Notes under the pieces: model-generated | The model's input: the letters and a program-made list of their open reading frames with translations, nothing else | Told to the model about the DNA's origin: nothing | Database searches by the model: none | Part shown: positions 24,910 to 36,052 of the stretch, in pieces | Position numbering within the stretch: the first letter of the stretch is position 1 | Layout of the letters: each line of letters opens with the position of its first letter | Assembly: GCA_905250075.1 (NCBI GenBank) | Contig: CAJNOP010000037.1 | Location: forward strand, 1,471,500 to 1,535,499 | Length of the DNA stretch: 64,000 bases | DNA from: Rotaria sp. Silwood1 | Taxonomy: Eukaryota > Rotifera > Eurotatoria > Philodinida > Philodinidae | Direction: 5' to 3' | Translations under genes and position numbers: made by a program

Positions 24910-27900
24910 TTAATGAATAAACTGTGATACACGTAAACGAAGATGCATAGCGTTTAGTATAGAACTTAAACCATTACGTTCAACAGGTTTACCTAAACCA
25001 ATAAACCAAATAAAAATTGATATACCAATAAGACAAAAAACATTTTTTAAAACAATAAATATTGTTAGTAAATAATCATTTAATAATAAATTATTATTAA
25101 ATGAAAATAATATAAAAATAAGTATAAATAATGCAAGAGCAAAAAATATTCGATCACGTTGTATACGTTGAATTGATTCTTCAACAATAATACAAGCTGA
25201 ACGAAGATTATTTCGTGTTTCTTCATCAACTATATCAATATCTTCAAGTGGTGTTGATTTTTTTTCTGGAATGCTTTCATCTATTTCCAATAAAGCATAA
25301 ACAGCTAGATGGTCCGAATAATAAAGTCCATTAGGATTATTTGGAACTTTATGTAATGTTGGATAAGCTTCAATACATTTAACATTATCTAGAATTTCAA
25401 AAACAAAATATGAGTAGACAACATTCAAGTTTTACTTGACTGCGAATGCGATGCGAAGCTACAAATATCGATTGTCGATCAAATCGATGTTCATTTCTAT
25501 GGTTTATTATAAAGCACTTTTCTTTAAAAGATATTTTTGATTTCGATTAATCAGCTAATGAAATTCAAAATCAAAGTGAAAAATAACCATTCTGAAAAGA
25601 GAACTCTATTTATAGGTATGAATATATTTCTAATGAAGACTACTGATCGAAATGTTCATGATCACTCTAATTCATTATCTATTATCAGTTGTATTCATCA
25701 CTATCTTAGATATGAGCAAAAATCAGTATGAATCTAAATTTGTTGCTGGCATCGTTTTAATTGTCTTGAAATTTGAGAAACAATAAAGTAAACCAAAATT
25801 TCCTTTTTTAAATTCAATCTTTTCATTTCCGAAATCATTGCGACCGAAAATGATGACTTTGGATGCGCACGTCTAGCAAGTAAATAAAACAAAGAAGATT
25901 TGCGAAAAACTATATTAATTTGGTGCTATATGATCTCAAACTTCGGTAAGAAAGTTTGAACTAGTAACAGAGCAGTAAACTGTTTTACCTAGAGTTGTTT
26001 TTGTTCTATCAAAGGTTTTCATTATAGCTCTTGTTCAGAACAGCTGACTTGAAACTATTGCATCACTTTTAATTATCTCAAGTCTAAAATGAAGGTCAAG
26101 TTGTCGTTTTGCTTAATTTACTGAAAATGAACAAAAACTCGTATTAAAAATTGAAAATCATTGATATCATCTCGAAACATCAAATTCCCTGACACAGCTC
26201 GAATGAGTTTCTAGCAACTAGCCATTCGCTGGATCAATGCTACAGAAAGTACAGATTCTGTTACAGGAAAAAACACTCAAAGTATGGATATCAAATTCGT
26301 ACGCGACTGATTACATAAATGTTGTGTTTCGCACCGCATCACATAATAAATTAGAGATCATAACTCACCATTTCGTGCTTGATAAAGTATATAATCAATA
26401 CGTTCACCTTCGCCTTGATATGGATGTGGATGAACATATGGATTATCAAGTAAATCACATGTTTGACCACTATTACCAACAGTTGGATCAAAAATATCCT
26501 AGAAAATAAATATTAATTTATATGTTAAATTATTTCTCTTTATTTACTTTATTAATACGTTGAAGAAATGAATCATTGAATTGAAGAATACCTTTAATGA
26601 GTTTAAAACCTAAATCATCTTGTCTTAAATTAAGATCACCTAAAAGAATAGTTAAATGTGTTGTATCAGCTGATGATGTACTTTCAATAAATTGTATTAA
26701 TTCATATGCTTGACATATTCGATGTCCTAAATAAATATCTTTTGGTATAACATGATGATAATTAGCATGTAAATGTGTATTGTATACATTAACAACGTAT
26801 CCATTAACGAGAATTTTACATAGACCAATTAATTTACCACAAAACCAATCACCATGTTGAATTTTATGTGGAAAACCTAAATAAAATATTAAAATAAAAA
26901 AGTCTATCAAGATGACATATTATTTTATAGCTATAATTTAAGTGATCAGTATTTAAATAGTGTATATTTAATCACAAAATGATCGGTTTATTATATATAA
27001 TTAGCAGCAAAAAATTTCAGATTTGTCCAAGGAAGTATAGATTTTAAAAGTAGATTTTTTTATCCATACGAAGCAGGGTATAGATATGAGTTCGAATAGA
27101 TTTTCATTTCATTCGTACTCCCACTCATACACCCTTATGATCGTCATCTTCTGCTTCGACTTTACAAACAGTAACTTTTGTTACTGTCTGCATAATATAG
27201 CAGATAAAAACTTGCTGTATAATATAGTCCATGATGCTTGACTCTGTTTCATCTAGTGTACTGTATCGTGATGAACTATTTTCGAGCTATATGAAATTCG
27301 TTCAGCTTTCTTGCTGATATAAACAAACTGTCAAACTTCAATTCGCCATGTTATATAAATGGAAAAAATCACATAATAATCTTCATAATCAGCAGTTATT
27401 GCGATTAGGCGATCACGAAAGGATTTTCTGAACAACGGTACATAATAAATTTACTATTAATGAGTCACTTTGTAACAGTAGAAAAACTGAACGAAATTCA
27501 TAACATTTGAAAAAATCATAAACTTGTTATACATACTTAAAATCCAAAAATAGTCAATCATGATGCAGTATAGTAGTCGCATTCGTAAGCAACTGTTCTT
27601 TTATTCTTCCTATAGTTCGTAGTATATTTTGCCAGTTCATTTCAAATTGATGCTTCTGTTTCATCAACATTATTAAATGTAACTTCTTCAACCAAATATT
27701 TGAATTTCTTTTTTTTTTGGTAAAGTCTTTGGTTTCCAAAGACTCTTCATCTGATACATCGCTCTCATATTGAGGATTTTGTGACATGCCCATCTTTTCT
27801 CATTCATGAATTCTAACCTGTAGTCAGAGGAAAGAATAGAAGCAAAAAATATCTACATCTCTGTCGTACATTGCATATGTATTTTATAGGACAAGAAACC

Positions 27901-29573
27901 AAAGAAAAGAAGAAAAAAGAAAGTGAATCATACAATAACGCATTTCAATTTTTATATTTCTGCATTGATTTAATTGGCTGTTATTAATTTTATTTACTGA
28001 TCAAATATTGAATTTCATTACTTTAATAAAATGATCATAGGAGAAATGAATTTTTTTCTTGTTCGTCATTAAAAGCTATTTTGATTTTCAATCATCAATG
28101 AATTTAGTAGAAATTTTATGAAGCATGATCATAATATACTCTTGAGAGATATAGGAAATAAATTTAATCAATAATAGATAACTCAATATAAAATATGTTA
28201 TTTGTTCGAAATTACTCAGAAGATCACCACACTATAGATAATCTCTTGTAATCATTTTGCAATTCTTACTATTTTGTTTCTTTTTTAAAATAGGAAATCT
28301 TGAGATGATCTTCTTTCACTATCTAAAATTAAACAACAAATGAATAAAGCTATAAGATATCAAAATAGTCTAGAATTTCAACTAATAGAAAAGAAAAAAG
28401 AACAAGAAATTTTATTTTCGTAGAACTATTTTCTTATATCTTCCAACAAAACTACTGTTTATTCTACAGCTCTGAGCAAAAGCAGTTGCCACCCATGAAT
28501 TGAATTGATATTTCGGATGCATGCGTGCTACAATAAACCTTGATCTCAATGCGTCAACTTCCCCCCTCCTCCCCGTTTCATATTTACTGAAGTTATCATA
28601 CCGATATCGTTTTTTCCTTATGGAAACCATATTAAGCGGAAATATACGCTCAAAAACTAATTGTTTATCCTTCTGCTATTTCATAAGTTATTACGGTTTC
28701 TTTTTCCTAGCGTTAAAAGTAGCCCCATATGTTTACTTTATTATCATCAAAGCTCTTGGCACATAGTCAAGATCTTGGTAATTAGCACTACGTACGAGAG
28801 CAAGCTCATGCCGTAACGTTAACTCGACTTCATTCAGTTCTGTGGCTCTAAACATTTTAGAAAAAACTTGTAGTCTCATGACAATTTACAAATGAATCGA
28901 TCAAAGTTACCGCAGAAAAGATTCATATTACTAAAAAACTAGCATTTGATTTTTAATAGACATTCTTAATGATAAGATAATACATCAGTGGTTTTTCAAA
29001 TAAGAGATTCGACGAAAATATTTGATTGGTATAAGGTGATTACAAGAGTACGAGATTAATGTCTGAATTATAACTTCAGTACATGTGAATCATAGAAGGT
29101 GATTTAATGTTTGCAATGAGATTATATTGTCGCACGAATGCATCCAAAATATCAACTCAAGATTGTAAAGAATAGTAGCACTTCCTAGAGAGAGACAGAT
29201 ACTTCTGTTAAGGACTGTACATACCATTTAATGTATATCGATGTTCATAAGCACCAATAATTGGATATTTGGAAAAAATACAACATCCGGAACCAATAAG
29301 ACCACTCAAAAAATAATAACTATATGGATATAGAGTTTTTAATTGATCACGCAAATAAATATAATCTACTTTACTCCAAACCTATACATAATAAAAAAAA
29401 ATCAATTCCTTAGTTTAGCATTTCTTTTTTTTTTTTACTTCTTGTAGTCCGACAATATCATAATTCGTATCAGGATTTATTAAATGTTCAATTAATGCTT
29501 GAATACGTTGATTAATAAATTTCGAAATATAATGAACACCCCAGATATTAAGTGTAAGAATACGTAATTGCAT
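24910..29573 (-). CDS. SMPD2: Neutral sphingomyelinase (sphingomyelin phosphodiesterase 2)
   Basis: Mg2+-dependent hydrolase that cleaves sphingomyelin or lyso-PAF to ceramide-type products and phosphocholine at membranes. Five exons (29573-29439, 29381-29225, 26876-26548, 26498-26369, 25388-24910) join in frame to 409 residues, close to the family length. DNase-I-like catalytic residues are visible: N9 in LTLNIWG, E45 in GLQEVW, H132 in NTHLHA, D178 and N180 in GDLN, and D276-H277 in YYSDHLAVYA. The last exon adds two hydrophobic segments, as in SMPD2, which anchor the enzyme. Intron 2 is 2.3 kb and carries an inverted repeat; intron 4 is about 1 kb. The neighbours PSMD7 (233 bp upstream) and the ABC transporter (72 bp downstream) run in the same direction. 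An AG acceptor lies 15 nt before the ATG. Confidence 0.92.
28492..29165. repeat. Inverted-repeat element in SMPD2 intron 2
   Basis: About 60 bp at 28492-28560 (GATATTTCGGATGCATGCGTG) recur inverted at 29100-29165 (CGCACGAATGCATCCAAAATATC). This suggests a short terminal-inverted-repeat transposon of about 0.67 kb. Small open frames inside it match nothing I recognise. Confidence 0.55.
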
Positions 29574-29806
29574 ATTTAGTCTTGTTCCCTATGATTTCTT
29601 TTTGTTTCTCTAGAATATGAAAAAAAGAAACAAACATTTTTTTTTAACGGTTGACTAGTTTTTCTTATTTTGTTCGTAAGTTATATAACCTTTGAGTACG
29701 TTTTTTATGACTCTTTTGAGTTCGAATTTATTGAAATCAAAAAAAAAATGAACAAACATAAAAGAACAACAAGAAGAAAAAAATAATAATAATAAATGTT
29801 TCTTTT

Positions 29807-32800
29807 TTAACTAGAATTGTTATTTGTTGCTGGTTTATCACCACTTCCTTTTTCTGTTTTTTTATCAACACTTGCTGTTGTTGCTGTTGTTGATGAATTT
29901 GTATTTGATGTTGTATTGTCGGCTTTTTCAGCATCAGAATTTTGAATTTTATTCATAATTAAATTATGTAAAGCTATTATTGAACGAATTAATGATGAAA
30001 GATAAACAAGTAACATTTCATCATTTGTTTTAACATAAATTGATTTTATTAAATCTTGTTGTGTTACATCTGGTAATAAATTAAATATATCTTGTATATG
30101 TGATAAAATTTGATGATTTAATGGTAATTTATTTGCTAATAATTTATCAAGATAAGCACGTATATCATATAAACTTTTTGTTAAACCTTTAAGACCCATT
30201 AATTGATTTGTTATACGTTGAGAAAGTGTACCAACTGTAGCATTACGAATATCACTAAAATTAAATATTGACAATAAAATTATAATGAAAAAACAAATTT
30301 TCTTATGTAATATGTTGTCTAGTTTCGATTGAGCTAAAAATCAATCGAAAGAAAACTATCAAACTTATATGATCAATATATAATTCAATGAAAAATTTCA
30401 AGGAGAACAATTGTGCTATTTCAATAGATGGATGATTCCACGGTATATTTGACACATTTACATCGATTTTCATGTTTCAAGTCATGTAGAGCATAATCGA
30501 TTTACATACTATGAGAGCAAACAATCCGCTATAAATTCTTATAGTCAAGAGATCAGTGATTCACAAAATTAAAGCAAAATATAGTTAATACTATGAAAAA
30601 AAAACGCTGCAAAAGAGCTTAGAATGTTGATCTCCGTATATCGCTAACACAGAATTTGGGTACATAATGAATAGATGTGTTTGTAAAGCGAAGTCCGATT
30701 TGTATATGTATTTATAACACTTTGCAGGCGTATCTATAGATGAATGCTGGAGGACACCCTAGCCTTTTTTTACAGCTATTATATGATATTAACTATATTT
30801 TGTTATGATGTTTCGAATCATTGATTTCTTCAATATAAGCATTTATAGCAGATCTTTTGTCATCACATAGCAAATAAATCGACTATGCTCTACATGATTT
30901 GAAAGGTGAAAATCGATGTAAATGTGTCACATATATCATGGAATTACCTAGATCTAATGATTCATGAAAGAAACATACTCTAGTAATATGTTTGTTCCTA
31001 TGAAAGTTATTTAATCGATTTAGAGATAGATATTATATATCAAGTTTTCAAAGGAAATATCTGCCTGGTTTTTTTTATCGAATTTTCTTATCAAAATATA
31101 AAGATGATATCATTCTCTTTAACTTGATTTTGTCATATGTATCCTAATTGTTTCTTATTAATACTATCGAAATCAATTTTACATAATTTAATTATTGATC
31201 ACATTTCAATATCATATGTAACATTTTGTCTCATTTAAGAATTCAATTCATTGTATTGTTATTCAGATGTTTTACTATGAGACTATGAAAAATTGGATTG
31301 AAATGAGTTTATCAATAATAAATTATTGCAAAATTACTTTGCGAAACGATGCGTTCTTGTAAATCATACCATTACCCACGACCATCCGTTGATAATCACC
31401 AAATAAAGAACAGATTTTTATTCAAACAGTTTACCTGCTCTTCTGATTACTTGGACTACAAACTAATAAAGATCTAAAAATGGTCATATATCTGATCTAC
31501 AATAGATCAGTACATCTCAGGTCAGTCAGTATTCAAAATGAAGATAGTTATCTAACAATGTTTTCTGATTTTTTTAGATGATCAGTTATTGGGCAAAATG
31601 TCTAAATCGACATATAAGTTCATATGAAGTAACTAGCTGTTTGAATATAATTTTGACTTTTATTTGATGATTACGATTATCCATGGCTGTTTGTTAGAGA
31701 CCTGCGTTAGATTCTGAACTCTGACGGAATTAGAGTTCATATAAACTTTTGAAACTCCAAAAACCTTTCTGTACTTTTTTCATATGCAACAAAGCATAGT
31801 AGAAATTATTTAAAACTTCAGGTATATTTTGTGAATTATTTTAATGGAACTAAGTTAACACAATTGTCTTCTTCTCTTATTAGAGCTAGAATCTCTTCGT
31901 CTGACAAGATCTTGGCAGATATTCCAAGTAATCTAGATACACAAGGATATTCAAAAGTGTTACTTTTCTGTATTACAATATCTATGCATTTACTCACAAT
32001 ACTCTTAAACCAGATGTGATTCAATATTACATAACATCTCTGAACGTGTAAGCTATGGCTAATTTACGAGAAGCAAAATTTTTAGAGTTGAAATTTAAGA
32101 GAATGTTTGACTTCATAGGTCTTTACTGTTCATGCTTTTACAAGAGCTGCAAACTGAACATCCTTAAATGGATATTTACAAAATCTCAATGACAGAATTA
32201 AATAATGTATATTTTAAATCATAGATCATTTTCTGAATAATGCTATATCTTAATGATAATTCATTTTTGTTTAACCTACCGAAGTAGATGTTCAACTCCA
32301 ACTTCTTCGGCTTCTTCAGCACCAATTTCTGATGGTAAATGTTCGAATGTTTTTGAAGCTGGACTACCATCCTTAATTAAATAAAAAACAAACATAATAC
32401 TCTAGTCTTTCCAAAAAAAAAAACAAATTATTTTTGTTTCTTTTCTTACATCATGAATTTCTTCCACAGCAATATAAGCTTCTGTAGGTAAACCTAAATC
32501 TTTTGGTTTAGCATCAACAATAACAAGAACTGAATCAGGTTGATATTCTCGAATTAATTCATTAATTGATATATCATTACGATGTAATTTTGGACCTGTA
32601 TGATACCAACCAACAATACGTTCACGAGCTAAAAATTTCAATTAAAATAGCATTTTTTTTTGTCCTTTCAATCTTTTCTTACCATTAACTTTTCTAAACA
32701 TCGTATACATATTTTCAAGATATTCATGATCAAGAAACCAAACTTCTTTCTCTTTCTCTTCTTCATCAAATGGTACTAAAAAAATGTTTTTAATAAGAAA

Positions 32801-33099
32801 ATATTAAATTAAATATCTCTCTTACAAGCAAAACTATTTGAAACATCAAGAATTTTATTTGTGAATGAACCAAGTAAAACTCCAACAACACGTTGTGAAT
32901 TTCCTACTTTTCCCATACGATTAAAATGATCGACAACACTTAATAATACAAGTGGATGAACAACAACTTTTTCAATTTTATTTAATGGAGATATTGTTAC
33001 AGATTGATTTTTATCTGTTGATAAACCATTTTCAGTAGGACTTTGTCCATCACCGATCGATTTATTCGATGTTGTTGTTGTTGTTGCTGAAGGAGACAT
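29807..33099 (-). CDS. PSMD7: 26S proteasome regulatory subunit 7 (Rpn8)
   Basis: Non-ATPase lid subunit of the 26S proteasome; the inactive MPN partner of the deubiquitinase Rpn11. Exons 33099-32826, 32775-32683, 32628-32450, 32371-32280 and 30254-29807 join in frame to 361 residues, slightly longer than the animal norm because of a Ser/Thr-rich N-terminus. The MPN domain begins at [17 protein letters not shown] and includes [26 protein letters not shown] and [14 protein letters not shown]; it has no JAMM metal site, as expected for Rpn8. The C-terminal helical region has [19 protein letters not shown], followed by a polar Thr/Ser/Lys tail. Intron 4 is 2.0 kb and contains an inverted-repeat element. 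An AG acceptor lies 8 nt before the ATG. A plus-strand gene starts 269 bp upstream. Confidence 0.96.
30426..30955. repeat. Inverted-repeat element in PSMD7 intron 4
   Basis: Arms of about 75 bp: GACACATTTACATCGATTTT followed by CATGTAGAGCATA at 30450-30498, and the same blocks inverted at 30885-30940 (ATGCTCTACATGATTTG, ATCGATGTAAATGTGTC). A related fragment, AAATCGATTTAAATGTGTCA, occurs near 13947. It is a probable MITE; no clear target duplication was identified. Confidence 0.7.
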
Positions 33100-33368
33100 T
33101 TCTTAATCTAAAATTTACATATCAAAAAGAAAACTTTTCTTGATATATATATCTATACATATATTGCTTTGCTTTTATATGATTCAACTATTTGTTGATT
33201 TCTATTTAGAAACAAATGATTACAATTCGGCATAGATGTCGGAAGAATATTCAGTTAAGGTTTTCAATTGGATAAAATTTTATACCAATACGAACATTCA
33301 TCTTTGTGTAAAGGCGTTTTTTTTTCTTTTATTTCTGAGAATTTTCTTTTTTTCGGGAGTTTTACATC
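33100..33368. promoter_or_regulatory. Divergent promoter region
   Basis: This 269-bp spacer separates the start codons of PSMD7 (minus) and the BAP18-like gene (plus), so it must hold both promoters. It contains TATATATAT stretches near 33142-33160 and pyrimidine-AG acceptors close to each ATG. Confidence 0.55.
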
Positions 33369-33749
33369 ATGTCGATGTCATCGAAAGCAGCCGATATTCT
33401 TCTTGAAGCTGGTAGTTCATTTAAACGTATAGCTGAATTAACAATGGAATTAGTTGATCCAAATGCATCTAATCGTTTATCAAGTTCATCATCATCATCA
33501 ACACAAAAAACACCAATTGATTCAACAGAATTAAAACGTCTTCGTGATGCACTTAATCGATTTTCATCGGATCTTGATGCGGTTTCACAACGTATACATA
33601 CAAATCGTGAAGCTGCTACAGCACCACAAGAAGTTGAAAGATTAATGAGTTTAAATTTAACGGAAAATGATAATAATGAACAACAAATACAAAATGAAGA
33701 AACATCGGTATCGAATGATAATCAAGCAGCTGTACCTATGACTGTTTAA
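33369..33749 (+). CDS. Small BAP18-like chromatin protein
   Basis: Intronless frame of 126 residues. The N-terminal segment AADILLEAGSSFKRIAELTM resembles the conserved start of BAP18 (C17orf49; subunit of NURF/MLL-linked chromatin complexes). After a Ser-rich linker, a helical segment (LKRLRDALNRFSSDLDAVSQ) sits where BAP18 has its SANT-like helices. The tail is acidic and Asn/Gln-rich and lacks BAP18's longer C-terminus. The start codon follows a pyrimidine-rich tract and AG by 9 nt, and the gene is divergent from PSMD7. The assignment is from motif resemblance only; the frame is convincingly coding because codon use matches its neighbours. Confidence 0.55.
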   Translation: MSMSSKAADILLEAGSSFKRIAELTMELVDPNASNRLSSSSSSSTQKTPIDSTELKRLRDALNRFSSDLDAVSQRIHTNREAATAPQEVERLMSLNLTENDNNEQQIQNEETSVSNDNQAAVPMTV

Positions 33750-33967
33750 TATTTCTATTCTGTTTATGTTTGTATTTTCTTTCGTCTTTTTTTGTTCTTT
33801 GACAAAAAACAAAAATTAATTGATGTTTGTACATTTCAAAATTCTATTTTGTCTTTTATTAGCAACTCGTATATAGAGAAAAATCTTTTTAGAAAATTCT
33901 TTAGTTTAAATACTATTCATGAGAATTACTAGAAGATGTTTTATGTATTGTTATGACTGTAGTCACT

Positions 33968-34668
33968 ACTAGGGGGTGTGAAAACTGGTCCCGATCCCGT
34001 TGGAACCAAATTTTAATTTTTACGGGGCCGGAACTTAAAACTGGCTAAATCTGGTCCCGTGATGTTTTCTGTTCAAGAACTACAATACATATTTCCATAC
34101 TTATTATTCTGTTCTAACTAATAATCTACAAATAAGCCCTTTTTTTGTTTGTGATTGAGATAAAATTATGGATCTGCAAAAGCACTTTTTTTCGATCCTG
34201 AACGAAAACCATCGCAGAGGTCCCTACTAAAAATAATACTTATAGTTCTGCAGATCCTAAATTTTGATATTATCAAAGAGACTCTTAAATCAACATCCAT
34301 CGAAACTTACTCATTTAGATTTTGTATCTATCCAAGAACTATGAGCTCTGAGAGAATTTTCTAAGCCACATGGCCAGGACCAAGGAAATTTTGAGGTAAA
34401 CAAAAGAAGTGGCGTTGTATTTCTTTAGTTTTGATGTATGCATAAAAAGGTATTCTCCTACTGTTGATTTCTCCAAACCATTACCATTCATTTTATATGA
34501 ATTCAAAGAATCATACAGATTATTAGAGAATTCTTTTTTTTTTCTAGAAAACATAATTAGGACCAGAAGCAATAGAAAGTTTTTACTGGAACCGAGATCA
34601 CAAAAAAATGTAACCAGAACCGAATACGGGACCGGAACCAAAAAAAGCGGTTCCGCCGATGCCTACTA
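33968..34668. mobile_element. hAT-like MITE, diverged
   Basis: The left end ACTAGGGGGTGTG is followed by GGTCCCGATCCCGTTGGAACC. The right end, read inverted, begins TAGTAGGCATCGGCGGAACC and continues with GGTTCCGGTCCCG. Such GGTTCCGG subterminal repeats are common in hAT MITEs. The flanks TAGTCACT (33960-33967) and TAGTCAAC (34669-34676) match at 6 of 8 positions, a weak target duplication. The interior has no transposase frame. Confidence 0.5.
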
Positions 34669-34676
34669 TAGTCAAC

Positions 34677-36050
34677 ATGAAATATTTGAGTATCAGAGAT
34701 AGATGGGACAACATTGTCGGTCTCTGTTGAGTATACTAGACAAGACAGTCATGTGATATGAATATAGCATCAAATAAGATTTTATGTCTTTTAAAGAGCT
34801 CAAATGTTTGAATTTCTTGTAGCATTCTCATCCAAGTGTTTGTGTTTCTTTTGCTCAAGCGTATGTAATATGCTTAGATGCTAGAGAAATATAAGTTTTG
34901 CAGTTACCCTTTCCCTTACCGACCTTAGCAAATGAGAAAAAGCTTCGAGCGATATTAGCAAGAAGACTTCGATTGTTGTAGAATATTTCAAAGCTTTTGT
35001 TGAAACTTGAATGGTTGAAATACGCTAGCAGGCATTCTAAATAGTGTAGTTTCTGATTTTTGCGCAGATAACAATTTATATTCAAGATGTCAACGATAAT
35101 GGATAGGAATACATTGATTTGCTATCGTTGTCAAATAATCAAGTTATCAATGGACACTACTTAATATCAGTGTTTGTGATCTTATTCAAATATATACGAT
35201 AGTGCATTGAGTTTTGCTGTTGATATACTGGGTAACTAAAACAGACTTATCTTCCAGTTCAATGAATCGTTAGAATAATAATGTAAAATTAAGAGAAACG
35301 GAATACAAACAAAAACAACGAGCGAATTGGAGCATCAATAAAAAAGAAAGTTCGAAATGTATTTTTCTTGTGATTAATTATTCTTGTTAACACAAGTATC
35401 GGCTGCTGGATATTTTTTACTACTCGTATTTTGTATAAGTAACACGAGGCTAAAAGACATTTGAGTTCCACGTTTCAGGTCTAAAAAGAACTGCGCTGAT
35501 CAGTTTTCCTTTTCTAATGTCTGCAAATATTACAAGTTTTGCATAGTAACAATAAAAGTCTGTCTGTATCGCGAGCTTGTGATAATGTATTCGTTATGGC
35601 GATGAGAACCTACATTGGTAATGTGTTCTTTTCAGTTTTTTGTTTAGTTCTATGCTCAAAAAGACCCGGTTTTCAAAAAAAAATCTCATCGTTTTAATTA
35701 AATGAAAACTGTATATAGCAAAATTAGAAGAGAATTTTCATGATTAACTGAATTCAAATATTCTAAAAGTCAAATTTTTATTATTTCATCTTGAACAGAA
35801 AAGTTTTCGTTATTTATTGACATTAATCGTTTCTAGAATGGTCATTCATATGATTTTCATGAGTTTAACACATGAGTTACTCTATTTTTTCATGCAAGCA
35901 CTTGAGCGCTCGTCGATAGAGAATAACTTTTTTTTTTACATTTGTTAAACCAAGTTTGCTTTTATAAAATGACGGAAGAAGATTAGTCTCGAAATCCGTT
36001 TCATATTTCGAAATATAAAAGACACAGAAATTTATATAATTATCATTGTA
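34677..36050. other. Intergenic, no gene recognised
   Basis: Only short frames without domain signal are present. It probably contains the promoter of the gene starting at 36053. Confidence 0.5.
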
Positions 36051-36052
36051 GA

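Noticed and set aside
27554..27793. Minus-strand 79-codon frame in SMPD2 intron 2
   Set aside because: No domain, no splice context linking it to SMPD2, and it lies in repeat-rich intron DNA.
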